DNA of 64,000 nt from Nitrospirota bacterium. GTDB lineage: Bacteria > Nitrospirota > Thermodesulfovibrionia > Thermodesulfovibrionales > UBA6898. Positions within the stretch are counted from its first letter, which is position 1. Every line of letters begins with the position of its first letter. The DNA is taken from positions 54,021-118,020 of the forward strand of contig JAJZPM010000006.1 of the NCBI GenBank assembly GCA_021811105.1, read 5' to 3'. Below, one piece after another: positions 36,544 through 45,949 of the stretch. A model generated the notes under the pieces. It searched no databases, was not told the origin of the DNA, and worked only from the letters and a program-made list of their open reading frames with translations. Both the position numbers and the translations under genes were made by a program.

Positions 36544-36870
36544 TCAGAGATAGACCTTCATAGCGGTATTGATCAACAGGCTTATGAGGTCCGACCTGAA
36601 CCGGTCCAGCTTTGTGGCCGCGACGCCGGCCTTGGTCAACTCATGCAATTCAGCCAGGGCTTTTTTGGCTTGAACGAGATCGGTAAAATCCTGCTTCGTT
36701 ATCTCTCCGTCTGCCAGCTGGCGTGTCCAGCGCTTCAGATCTCTCTCTGATTTCCTCAGGAATGCATTCATGTCGGAGATGGCATCCGCCTGAAGACCGT
36801 CAACAAGCTCCTGGGCGAGCTTCTTGACCTCTTTCCTCAATTCTTTCACATAATCATCGAATGTGGCCAT
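36544..36870 (-). CDS. hypothetical helical protein of the C11 operon
   Basis: A 108-residue, wholly helical, charged protein (YVKELRKEVKKLAQELVDGL, then LKRWTRQLADGEITKQDF). It has no signal peptide, so it is cytoplasmic. It is the last gene of a four-gene operon, 13 bp after the lipoprotein gene. I recognise no family; the even helix pattern suggests an oligomeric bundle or a small regulator of the operon's enzymes. Confidence 0.7.
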   Translation of the reverse strand: MATFDDYVKELRKEVKKLAQELVDGLQADAISDMNAFLRKSERDLKRWTRQLADGEITKQDFTDLVQAKKALAELHELTKAGVAATKLDRFRSDLISLLINTAMKVYL

Positions 36871-36883
36871 TATTGCTCGCCCC

Positions 36884-37336
36884 CTATTTCAGACATTGGT
36901 TTGCTGCCTTCTTATTCGCTTCGAGACAGATGATCTCATCGAAGGCATCGGATATTATTTCCTTGAACTCATTAATGTACACCGGCTTCAGCGTGCCTTC
37001 GGATCTCCAGCGGGCAAAGAACCTGCCCAGCAGATCCCCGTCGGACTTTTTGAGAATCGCCCATTGCCTGGCTGAAAGATTGTTCGAGGGGATACCGTGG
37101 ACATATTCATAGGCCTTGTCGATCTCGACCATGAGGACTTCGACTTTACCTTCATTATCGGGATATGGCGTGGTCGCTTTGTCCATCAACGCAAGCGTCT
37201 CCGCCTTGAGCCCGGTGGCGTTTTTATATGCGCTAGGACTGTACGGCCCTATCAACGGGGCGCATGCCGCCAGGCAGAGACAAAGCGCAAGGAAAAGACG
37301 GGCTGCTGGCTGCCGTCTGCTGTGATAGCCTGTCAT
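36884..37336 (-). CDS. lipoprotein of the C11 operon
   Basis: A 150-residue lipoprotein: signal LFLALCLCLAACAPL with the lipobox Cys near residue 25, then ATGLKAETLALMDKATTPY, a helical region, and KEIISDAFDEIICLEANKKA at the end. No enzymatic motif was recognised. It is the third gene of the operon, 16 bp after the C11 protease gene. A periplasmic or outer-membrane position is expected from the lipobox. Confidence 0.75.
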   Translation of the reverse strand: MTGYHSRRQPAARLFLALCLCLAACAPLIGPYSPSAYKNATGLKAETLALMDKATTPYPDNEGKVEVLMVEIDKAYEYVHGIPSNNLSARQWAILKKSDGDLLGRFFARWRSEGTLKPVYINEFKEIISDAFDEIICLEANKKAANQCLK

Positions 37337-37352
37337 ATAGTTCTCCTGTCCC

Positions 37353-38624
37353 TCACTTCCGCTTCATCTTCCCCATATATGCCTTCAGGAAGGCCTCCCA
37401 TTTTGTCTGCTTCACGAAGTCGAGCTTCGCGTAAAGCGGCGAGATCTTCTTCGTCGGAAAATAGATTGATACGCCGTGGGAGTCGTTCACCTCCGGGCCC
37501 TTACACCCGGACTTCACCACCATGCCTTTTTTCATAAGGGCATCTATCACCGCCTGACATGCCGCCTTGATCTCCTTTATGCCCGGGTACTGCATGAGCA
37601 GCAGGCAGAGGTCGGCAAGGTCCACATAATCGGCCGTGTAATAGGACTGAACGCGGTTTCGGCTCTCGATGAGCGCCATCCTTGCTGCTGTACTTGAGAG
37701 GCCGTCTGTGAGCACACGCGCAAGCCCGTCAACGGCAGCTGCCACTTCCTTTGCCCTGCCGATGTCACAGGCGGACTGTGTCACATTATCGGCGGCACGG
37801 TAGGACTTGAGGTATTTGCCGACGATCAAGGCGGAAAGGTCCCCCGGCAACATCTCGGGTTTTGCGGCAAGTGCCGCAAGGACCGTGTCGTACGGCCAGC
37901 CGTCACCCGGCTCCGTCTCCTCGGAACCGACGCAAAAGAGGGCATGGTCCTTCATCTGATAATGGACCTCGAGCATGTTCATAAGACAGGCATCCATGCC
38001 GATGATGTCTATCTTCCGGCCGAGTTTCTTCGTGACAGCGGCAAAGACCTTCTTCATCTCCGTGTTGTCGAGGAAGTCCCTGGCGCCATCGTCAAAGGCT
38101 ATGGCGCGGGTAGTCAGGGCCTTTTCGATGGATGTGCTGAAAATGGCGCGTTTGAGTCCGCCGCGCGTGATCGCCCGGGCAGTGCTTAAGGAAACGGCAG
38201 AGCCGAAGTTGGTATCGGATATGTTGACACCCCTGCGGAGTATGTTCCTTTTCAGGGACCGGCCGGTGCGGTAGATGTCCTCGTCGTCCCAGCCGCTTCC
38301 GTGGTTCCAGATGACCGACATATAGTGCTCTGCCGGATAGGCAGCAGCGGCCCAAAGGATGAAGTCCTGGAGCACCTTCGGGTCGCCGGTGTTCGTCTCA
38401 CCGATGTCTGCCACAATGTCGGAGTCCAGTGCCCCTCCCTTTCTGACAAAATACCGCCTGGTCGTTCCCTTATTCCCGATCCTGTCGAACTGGGCCACCA
38501 CTGCCACGTCGCCCGTGGAGCCGGCCTTCTTCATCTCCTTCAGGTCCGCCACTCCGGCGCTGTCGAGGTTGTTGTCGCCGGCCAGATAGACCATCACCGT
38601 CCACTTCCGCATACCCTCTTTCAT
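37353..38624 (-). CDS. clostripain-family (C11) cysteine peptidase
   Basis: A 423-residue clan CD protease. It begins KWTVMVYLAGDNNLDSAG, the C11 opening strand. The catalytic His lies in VIWNHGSGWDDED (near residue 107) and the catalytic Cys in IIGMDACLMNMLEVHYQ (near 213). GSEETEPGDGWPYD follows, the substrate-pocket region. There is no signal peptide, so unlike secreted clostripain it seems cytoplasmic. AAAGGGGA precedes ATG 38624; ATG 38612 is an alternative. It is second in an operon, 34 bp after the transglutaminase-like gene. Confidence 0.9.
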   Translation of the reverse strand: MKEGMRKWTVMVYLAGDNNLDSAGVADLKEMKKAGSTGDVAVVAQFDRIGNKGTTRRYFVRKGGALDSDIVADIGETNTGDPKVLQDFILWAAAAYPAEHYMSVIWNHGSGWDDEDIYRTGRSLKRNILRRGVNISDTNFGSAVSLSTARAITRGGLKRAIFSTSIEKALTTRAIAFDDGARDFLDNTEMKKVFAAVTKKLGRKIDIIGMDACLMNMLEVHYQMKDHALFCVGSEETEPGDGWPYDTVLAALAAKPEMLPGDLSALIVGKYLKSYRAADNVTQSACDIGRAKEVAAAVDGLARVLTDGLSSTAARMALIESRNRVQSYYTADYVDLADLCLLLMQYPGIKEIKAACQAVIDALMKKGMVVKSGCKGPEVNDSHGVSIYFPTKKISPLYAKLDFVKQTKWEAFLKAYMGKMKRK

Positions 38625-38658
38625 CTTTCAATCCCCTTTCCCCGATGATTGCGAATTG

Positions 38659-39369
38659 CTATTTATGCGCCATGCGCATGTTCACCTTTTTCCTGCGTAT
38701 CTTGAGATATGCCTTCAGGACCCGGCCTTCGGCCTTGGCGACGCCTCCAGGCGCTATCTCCCAGAGGTGGTAGCCGTTGAAGCAGTACAAAGGTTCATAG
38801 CGGAACGGCCGGCCTTCTTCCGCCAGTTCGTCCGCTTCAGGCATGCGGGAGGGGACAGCATCGAGCGTGCTTTCGAGGATGCACCATATGCCGGCCTCGT
38901 TCTTGTAGACCGGCCAGCAGTGGCCGCCCAGGGACTTGCCGCTCCCGTCAAATGCCATCCCGAGGACGACCCGCACGCAAAAGGGGCTGATGCCGCTTGC
39001 GATCAGGAGGCTTGCCAGCAGAAAGCTTCCGTCTTCGCAGTCGCCCTTTCTGAGCTGCCAGGTCTCGGGAGGAAAAAGCCAGAAGTCGTCCTTCTTGTAT
39101 TTCGTGGTGTCGTGGACATATTGGATCTGCCGTGCGATGAGCCGCCAGATGACCATGGCCCGCCTGTCGAAGTCCCCAGGTTTCTTGGTGGCGGGGAGGC
39201 CGCGTTTTTCTCTGAGGTCTGAAAGGATCTCCTTCATTATGATGTTGTCTCCGAAGGATATCCATTCCCGCAGGTCAGTGGTGATGGGCCGTCTGCTTCC
39301 GATAATGTAGCGCTTCTTATCGATGGCGCAGTCCTGAAGAATCAGGTCCCCCTCCCAGTTGTAAGCCAT
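38659..39369 (-). CDS. transglutaminase-like cysteine protein
   Basis: A 236-residue protein with a transglutaminase/papain-like core: Cys in LRKGDCEDGSFLLASLLIA (near 132), His in GGHCWPVYKNE (near 168) and LESTLDAVP after it. The start MAYNWEGDLILQDC follows GGAGGG. It has no signal peptide. Bacterial proteins of this class act as peptidases or amidases. It leads the four-gene operon with the C11 protease. Confidence 0.82.
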   Translation of the reverse strand: MAYNWEGDLILQDCAIDKKRYIIGSRRPITTDLREWISFGDNIIMKEILSDLREKRGLPATKKPGDFDRRAMVIWRLIARQIQYVHDTTKYKKDDFWLFPPETWQLRKGDCEDGSFLLASLLIASGISPFCVRVVLGMAFDGSGKSLGGHCWPVYKNEAGIWCILESTLDAVPSRMPEADELAEEGRPFRYEPLYCFNGYHLWEIAPGGVAKAEGRVLKAYLKIRRKKVNMRMAHK

Positions 39370-39717
39370 TCCACACCCTCCAAGGCAGTAGATTGCCGGT
39401 CAGTCAGAGAAGGGAAAAAAGTGTATGCCGGTTAGTCCCGGTCCGCACATTAGCAGGTTATTCCCCCGACCCTGATAACGGAGATACCTTAAATGAGAAT
39501 TCGGCCTTTTGTCAATCCCTTTTTCGATCAATCGTTCGAACTCTTCCGGTAGTCGAGCCCTGTGCTCTCGGATGCATCCGCCGACTGTTTATTTTTCATA
39601 AGCAGACTATCAGAATTCTATATAGCTGGCACTACATCGTGTAATGATAAGCTTTATGAATCAAAGGGTTTTTGCACTGCTTTTAATAGGTATATATATT
39701 GCTATCCTGAAAATATT
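39370..39717. other. 348-bp divergent intergenic region
   Basis: This lies between the minus-strand protease operon and a plus-strand response regulator. It should hold both promoters. Near the right end, a TATATATATT stretch (about 39691-39700) precedes the regulator. No gene, repeat or hairpin was found. Confidence 0.5.
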
Positions 39718-40086
39718 ATGGAGAAGATACTGATTGTTGATGACCAGCCGCTCATTTGCGAATTACTGTCTTCTTTGTTTTCTTCCGATGCAATGGTAAA
39801 GACGAGTGAAAATCTGGAAGATGCGATGGCAGCACTGTGTCAGCAGGATTTTAGTCTTGTTATTTCCGACCTGTCATTGAAAGGAAGGAACGGAAGAGAA
39901 GGGTTTGCAATTCTGAATTATATACGCTCCAAAAGTCCCAACACAAAAGTGATAATCATGACCGGTGTAAGCACGGCGGATACTAAACAAGAGGCGTTAG
40001 CGTTAGGTGCGGCCCATTTTCTTGCGAAACCATTCGACGTTCCACATATTTTGTCAATAGTTAATACAGTGCGTGGGGTAATATAA
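39718..40086 (+). CDS. stand-alone response regulator receiver
   Basis: A 122-residue CheY-like receiver: ILIVDDQPLICELL at the start, the phospho-acceptor Asp in LVISDLSLKG (near 53), VIIMTGVST and the conserved Lys in HFLAKPFD (near 105). There is no output domain. The frame is open upstream, but ATG 39718 gives the family start. It is more AT-rich than its neighbours. No kinase adjoins it, and a MITE begins 8 bp after its stop. Confidence 0.9.
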   Translation: MEKILIVDDQPLICELLSSLFSSDAMVKTSENLEDAMAALCQQDFSLVISDLSLKGRNGREGFAILNYIRSKSPNTKVIIMTGVSTADTKQEALALGAAHFLAKPFDVPHILSIVNTVRGVI

Positions 40087-40093
40087 CTCTAAC

Positions 40094-40315
40094 GTTGCAT
40101 AAAGTGTGTGTATTTAGGCCGTCATCCCCGCAGTCTTTAGGCGGGAATCCATTCTTAAGAAAACATGGATGCCCGACTGAGAACCTCGGGCATGACGGAA
40201 AAAGAACTATGACCTGGGGGTAACATTCGGTGAACTCCAGCATAAGGAGTGTCATCAGGCTCAAAAGCCCGTCAATCAAGCTTTTGTGGCTGTTAATTTA
40301 CAATCTTTATGCAAC
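40094..40315. mobile_element. MITE copy A (222 bp)
   Basis: An element with perfect 11-bp terminal inverted repeats, GTTGCATAAAG (40094-40104) and CTTTATGCAAC (40305-40315). Its interior has complementary GTCAT...CCCGC and CCTCGGGCATGACGG blocks that can fold. It encodes no transposase; a frame across it on the minus strand is not credible as a gene. A copy of the same length is at 54620-54841, with five transitions between them. A few flanking bases (CTAAC before, TGGAAGG after) are shared too, so the true ends may lie slightly farther out. Confidence 0.85.
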
Positions 40316-40377
40316 TGGAAGGATAACTTTTCCTTGGAGTGGTCCGGCCATTGAGATATTTCATTTTGCCCTCCGGG

Positions 40378-40404
40378 TTTAAGGTGTTAATTGCCGCACT
40401 ACTA
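40378..40404 (+). repeat. 27-bp direct repeat, copy 1 (array end)
   Basis: The 27 bases (TTTAAGGTGTTAATTGCCG then CACTACT) end 2 bp before the first CRISPR repeat. They recur at 52736-52762 with one mismatch, past the far end of the cas genes. The pair brackets the CRISPR-cas block. Confidence 0.75.
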
Positions 40405-40406
40405 TA

Positions 40407-42045
40407 GTTTCAATCCTTGTTTTGATGGAACCTTCTATCAGACAAGGTCTACGGCCGTATACTCGATTACGATGTTGATAGTTTCAATCCTTGTTTTGAT
40501 GGAACCTTCTATCAGACTACCTTTTTCGGTAACGCCAAATTACCTTTTTCGGGTTTCAATCCTTGTTTTGATGGAACCTTCTATCAGACGATGCGACCTC
40601 CGCCGATCTCCCCGGCGTGGCAAGTTTCAATCCTTGTTTTGATGGAACCTTCTATCAGACACATGAACTTCGAAACGTAGAAGTTATCCAGTTTGCTGTT
40701 TCAATCCTTGTTTTGATGGAACCTTCTATCAGACTTGATGTCGATCGGCGCGCCGCTGTCCGGACATTGTTTCAATCCTTGTTTTGATGGAACCTTCTAT
40801 CAGACGATGTACGTCGTCTCAAATGGTATGCGCCGGTAGCCGGTTTCAATCCTTGTTTTGATGGAACCTTCTATCAGACGAAGCAGCCCCTCCGCAGGTC
40901 CCGCCCGTACCTCCTGGTTTCAATCCTTGTTTTGATGGAACCTTCTATCAGACATATCCCGATATCAGCGTGGTTGTCCCATGCTGGGTTTCAATCCTTG
41001 TTTTGATGGAACCTTCTATCAGACAAGATCGGCATTACGGTCTATGGCCGGTGGGATGTTCGTTTCAATCCTTGTTTTGATGGAACCTTCTATCAGACTC
41101 CGAAATCTGCCGATTATTCGGCATTGCCGTCTGGTTTCAATCCTTGTTTTGATGGAACCTTCTATCAGACTCCGAGCTGGGGTACGGAGTGAGGCTGACG
41201 GTCTAGTTTCAATCCTTGTTTTGATGGAACCTTCTATCAGACTTTCAGCATCTCTTCGATGCTGAAACCTGTGTTTTGTTTCAATCCTTGTTTTGATGGA
41301 ACCTTCTATCAGACCGCCGACAAGGAAAGCGCGGTGGTGCTGTGAGATGTAGTTTCAATCCTTGTTTTGATGGAACCTTCTATCAGACCCGAGGGCCCCT
41401 TGACTTTCCATGTTACTTTTGGTAAGTTTCAATCCTTGTTTTGATGGAACCTTCTATCAGACGGCCCCGTCAGCACATATATCGCGGATAATCTGCGAGT
41501 TTCAATCCTTGTTTTGATGGAACCTTCTATCAGACCGCAGGGGGATGTGCGGAGGGGGCGGCAACTATGAAGTTTCAATCCTTGTTTTGATGGAACCTTC
41601 TATCAGACTGTTATTTTCCCTTATGATGATTGGGCCGAGGACAAAGTTTCAATCCTTGTTTTGATGGAACCTTCTATCAGACTCCACGGTTCCCCGATGA
41701 AAGGAGTTGTGTCGATAGTTTCAATCCTTGTTTTGATGGAACCTTCTATCAGACTTATACCGATATCGGCCGGATCGAGCGGGGCGAGGGGTTTCAATCC
41801 TTGTTTTGATGGAACCTTCTATCAGACGTAGTCTTTCGGGAGATGAAGTTCCCCGCTTTCGAGTTTCAATCCTTGTTTTGATGGAACCTTCTATCAGACC
41901 CCTCATGACACGAACGCCCGCGGAGATCTAAAAAGTTTCAATCCTTGTTTTGATGGAACCTTCTATCAGACAGCATATGGTTATAAATGATGAGGGTAAG
42001 GTTACAGGGTTTCAATCCTTGTTTTGATGGAACCTTCTATCAGAC
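40407..42045 (-). CRISPR. CRISPR array, 23 repeats and 22 spacers
   Basis: Twenty-three 37-bp repeats with no mismatch noticed start at 40407, 40481, 40553, 40624, 40698, 40769, 40843, 40917, 40988, 41062, 41134, 41206, 41278, 41352, 41426, 41499, 41572, 41646, 41718, 41791, 41863, 41935 and 42009. Spacers are 34-37 bp. On the plus strand the repeat begins GTTTCAATCCTTG and ends CTTCTATCAGAC. Read on the minus strand it ends GGATTGAAAC, the usual 5' handle, so transcription is probably leftward, in line with the cas genes, and the leader is on the right. No degenerate terminal repeat is seen at either end. Two spacers are structurally odd: 41243-41277 contains a perfect hairpin, and 40518-40552 begins and ends with the same 12 bases. 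Confidence 0.98.
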
Positions 42046-42147
42046 CGCACTTTTTTGATTTATCTTGCCCTTTATAATACTTACGTCAAAATTACCAGCG
42101 TTCATATTCTCGATTTCTTCGCACAAAAATGCCGCTAAACCGTCCAT
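42040..42147 (-). CDS. small leader ORF running into the first repeat
   Basis: A 35-codon frame, MDGLAAFLCEEIENMN onward, with AAGGGG about 7 nt before its ATG. It ends at a TGA formed by the first bases of the leader-proximal repeat. It could be a true leader peptide, the start of a former gene cut by the array, or chance. The clear ribosome-binding site is the main support. Confidence 0.35.
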   Translation of the reverse strand: MDGLAAFLCEEIENMNAGNFDVSIIKGKINQKSAV

Positions 42148-42255
42148 TTCAGCACCCCTTTACATCGCCATGAGGCCAAAAAAATATTTGAGGCTTGAGG
42201 CTTACGCTACCGGCCGGCAACGCCTCCCATAAATCCCGCAGATTAGCCAGTGGTC

Positions 42256-42289
42256 GTCGGCAGGGCAGCGCCACCGCGGCCCTGCCGAC
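42256..42289. terminator. strong hairpin after the cas operon
   Basis: A perfect 11-bp stem, GTCGGCAGGGC (42256-42266) with GCCCTGCCGAC (42279-42289) and a 12-nt loop, starts 30 bp past the cas4 stop. It probably ends the cas transcript, though no T tract follows. Confidence 0.5.
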
Positions 42290-42318
42290 ATAATAGCGCG
42301 TAAGTTGTCAAAGATCAA
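42290..42318 (-). promoter_or_regulatory. candidate array promoter on the minus strand
   Basis: Read leftward, TTGATC (42318-42313), a 17-bp spacer and TATTAT (42295-42290) lie directly after the cas4 stop. This would start a leader transcript of about 240 nt entering the array. It overlaps the hairpin, so hairpin and promoter may interact. The rest of 42046-42255 is AT-rich leader with the small ORF. Confidence 0.5.
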
Positions 42319-44217
<1,899 letters not shown>

Positions 44218-44249
44218 AATTTCAGAAAACAGAAGCCGGAAAACAGAAG

Positions 44250-44465
44250 TCAGACAGCGGAGTCATATTCTCTCTCGTCCTCCTCCCATTCAATTATCAA
44301 TTTTCCCTCCCGGCTGATTTCCCTGTGCATCCCTTTGTGATGGGGCGGAAGCTCGCATCTGATTGTTGCTACATTGTCTCCATAATCATCAGCTATATAG
44401 CAATGCGCATTGCACTGTTCTTCTACATCTTCAGGCGGTCCGAACTTCTTTCGACCTGTCCACAT
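44250..44465 (-). CDS. small Cys/His-rich hypothetical protein
   Basis: A 71-residue protein with NAHCYIADDYGDNVATIRCEL and PPHHKGMHREI. The Cys-His spacing suggests one zinc site, and similar short proteins with YGDN...C...HKGxH occur in phages and bacteria. It lies between hepT and cas1, 4 bp after the former, in the same direction. The function is unknown. Confidence 0.65.
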   Translation of the reverse strand: MWTGRKKFGPPEDVEEQCNAHCYIADDYGDNVATIRCELPPHHKGMHREISREGKLIIEWEEDEREYDSAV

Positions 44466-44469
44466 TATT

Positions 44470-44919
44470 CTATACCTCCGTCCTCAATATATCGAGATAT
44501 CTCTTAATAACAGCCTTGAACTTTCCCACTACCTCTTCCAGACCGACTACGAGCGGCTCTAATTCTTCCCAGCGCAATGAAAAACTGTATGAGTGAACAA
44601 AAAAATGTCTGAATGAGAGATAAATCGAAAGTGAATTGTAAAGGTTTTCGTCTATGATCCCCCGATCCAGCGACGCCTTTATCAAATCCTTGTGCCACGT
44701 GGGTGAAGCCTTAATTTCCATCGAGACATAGGCGCAGATTCTTTTGAGCACATTCTCGACGCCATTGTAACAGTTATGAATAAAAGTAGCTGCAGCTGCC
44801 AGTTCGGCAGTCGTGTAACTTGTTTTTTCAGGAAGAATAACAAGCTCCAGCTCGGCCAATACGGCATCTATGTTCTCGAACTCAGCTTCGCAATATTCTC
44901 TAAGCTGCCGATCTGTCAT
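44470..44919 (-). CDS. hepT: HepT-like HEPN toxin
   Basis: A 149-residue helical HEPN protein. The active motif is RHFFVHSY near residue 104, which fits RX4HXY exactly: Arg and His for RNA cleavage, and Tyr as the residue AMP-ylated by MntA-type antitoxins. The first helices (TTAELAAAATFIHNCYNGVENVLKR) are typical of HepT. It overlaps the upstream nucleotidyltransferase gene by 20 bp. It is predicted to be an RNase toxin held inactive by its partner. Confidence 0.8.
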   Translation of the reverse strand: MTDRQLREYCEAEFENIDAVLAELELVILPEKTSYTTAELAAAATFIHNCYNGVENVLKRICAYVSMEIKASPTWHKDLIKASLDRGIIDENLYNSLSIYLSFRHFFVHSYSFSLRWEELEPLVVGLEEVVGKFKAVIKRYLDILRTEV

Positions 44920-45187
44920 AAACTATCCTGCCTTCCCTCAATATTATCTCTTTGAATTTTGTGATCCCGCCGGAGAGGTCTATCAGATCGACACTTTTGG
45001 AAAGCACGCGTATCAATTCGGCGTAAAATTTAAAAAAGGTCCCGGGCGGTAAATCTCTAACGGCAAAGTCATAATCATTGGCGTCCTCTGCTTCCTTATA
45101 CAAAGCGGAGCCGATCACGTATAATTCACCAGCCCCGTATTTCTTCGCAACCTCGATGGCTTTATCGAGCTCCTCTTTCGGTATCAT
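44900..45187 (-). CDS. mntA: MntA-like nucleotidyltransferase antitoxin
   Basis: A 95-residue minimal nucleotidyltransferase. VIGSALYKEAEDANDYDFAV fits GSX10DXD, the MntA active-site pattern, although the usual Gly after GS is absent. It ends with DLIDLSGGITKFKEIILREG and GRIVYDRS. It should adenylylate the HepT Tyr and neutralise it. It is first in the pair, 100 bp after cas6. Confidence 0.8.
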   Translation of the reverse strand: MIPKEELDKAIEVAKKYGAGELYVIGSALYKEAEDANDYDFAVRDLPPGTFFKFYAELIRVLSKSVDLIDLSGGITKFKEIILREGRIVYDRSAA

Positions 45188-45221
45188 GGTCGCAGTCTCC
45201 TTTCCATAAATAATGTTATCG

Positions 45222-45274
45222 TATCCGTGTCAGTAGCGTCACTGTTTTCCCGACACCGTTCACCGACACGGATA
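45222..45274. repeat. inverted repeat between cas6 and mntA
   Basis: TATCCGTGTC (45222-45231) and GACACGGATA (45265-45274) form a perfect 10-bp inverted repeat 33 bp apart. CGACACCG also occurs at 45251 and 45292, with a CGACACGG variant at 45264. It could be an operator for the toxin-antitoxin pair or a hairpin dividing the effector and adaptation transcripts. Confidence 0.5.
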
Positions 45275-45287
45275 ACCGCTTCACCGG

Positions 45288-45947
45288 TCACCGACACCGC
45301 CTTATCGTTCCAAACCCCCTCGACACCGACTTGCCGATGCCCCAGTAGTCGGGGATTTCGAAGTTGACTGAGAAGGTGCCGAGGAAGCCAAGCATCGGGG
45401 TGCCCTTGAGCTTTGTTGGCACTTCTTTCATCTGGCCCATAGTAGCCTTAATCGGCTCAGACACCGTATAGCCAAGGCTCTTCGACATTGAGATGATATT
45501 ACCGATGAGGACGCTTTCAAGAAGCTCCTTTCTTTCAGCCCATGTCCCCATCCGCTGGTATTTCTCGTAGTTCTTTTCGTTCAGGGCGAGCCAGGGGGTG
45601 AGGAAAGAATATTCTTTAAGGCCTGTTATTCCGTAGTCTATTTCACTTTCTATGCCATCTTTTTCAATAACCTTATAAACTTCCCTTTGCATCGACAATT
45701 GAAGCAAGGAAGATTCTATGAGCTTGACCGCATCAACCCCCTCTTCGATACCAATAATCATGGCATGGCCATTCAGTATGTGATATTGAACTCGCGGGAA
45801 AATATATATACATGTGTTGTCAGTTGAATGATTATGTAAAAGCTCAAGCTGAGGAAATTGCCTTCCGATAAAACCCCGCAGACTGAATGCATAAGTATTT
45901 ATAGGCTTATCTGTTTTCAATATTAGTTTATAGCTTCTGAGTTTCAT
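45288..45947 (-). CDS. cas6: CRISPR RNA endonuclease Cas6
   Basis: A 219-residue RAMP protein. The N-terminal half has SLRGFIGRQFPQLELLHNHS and YIFPRVQYHILNGHAMIIGI, typical of the RGxxG...HNH...YPxxQY Cas6 subgroup. The C-terminal ferredoxin fold ends YWGIGKSVSRGFGTIRR, the Gly-rich loop of the family. His in LLHNHS is a candidate catalytic residue. It would cut the 37-nt repeat to leave the GAUUGAAAC-type handle. It follows csc1 with a 2-bp gap. Confidence 0.88.
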   Translation of the reverse strand: MKLRSYKLILKTDKPINTYAFSLRGFIGRQFPQLELLHNHSTDNTCIYIFPRVQYHILNGHAMIIGIEEGVDAVKLIESSLLQLSMQREVYKVIEKDGIESEIDYGITGLKEYSFLTPWLALNEKNYEKYQRMGTWAERKELLESVLIGNIISMSKSLGYTVSEPIKATMGQMKEVPTKLKGTPMLGFLGTFSVNFEIPDYWGIGKSVSRGFGTIRRCR

Positions 45948-45949
45948 AT

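Noticed and set aside
40061..40279. A 72-codon minus-strand frame in MITE A (and 79 codons in MITE B)
   Set aside because: It spans the element's folded interior, has no ribosome-binding site and exists only because both copies are nearly identical.
40325..40406. Left flank of the array as the leader
   Set aside because: The repeat read on the minus strand ends in GATTGAAAC, the usual crRNA handle, and the cas genes and a minus-strand promoter lie to the right. The left flank is more likely the trailer, though this is not certain.
40391..41265. Frames with repeated SILVLMEPSIRL translations across the array
   Set aside because: These are translations of CRISPR repeats, not proteins.
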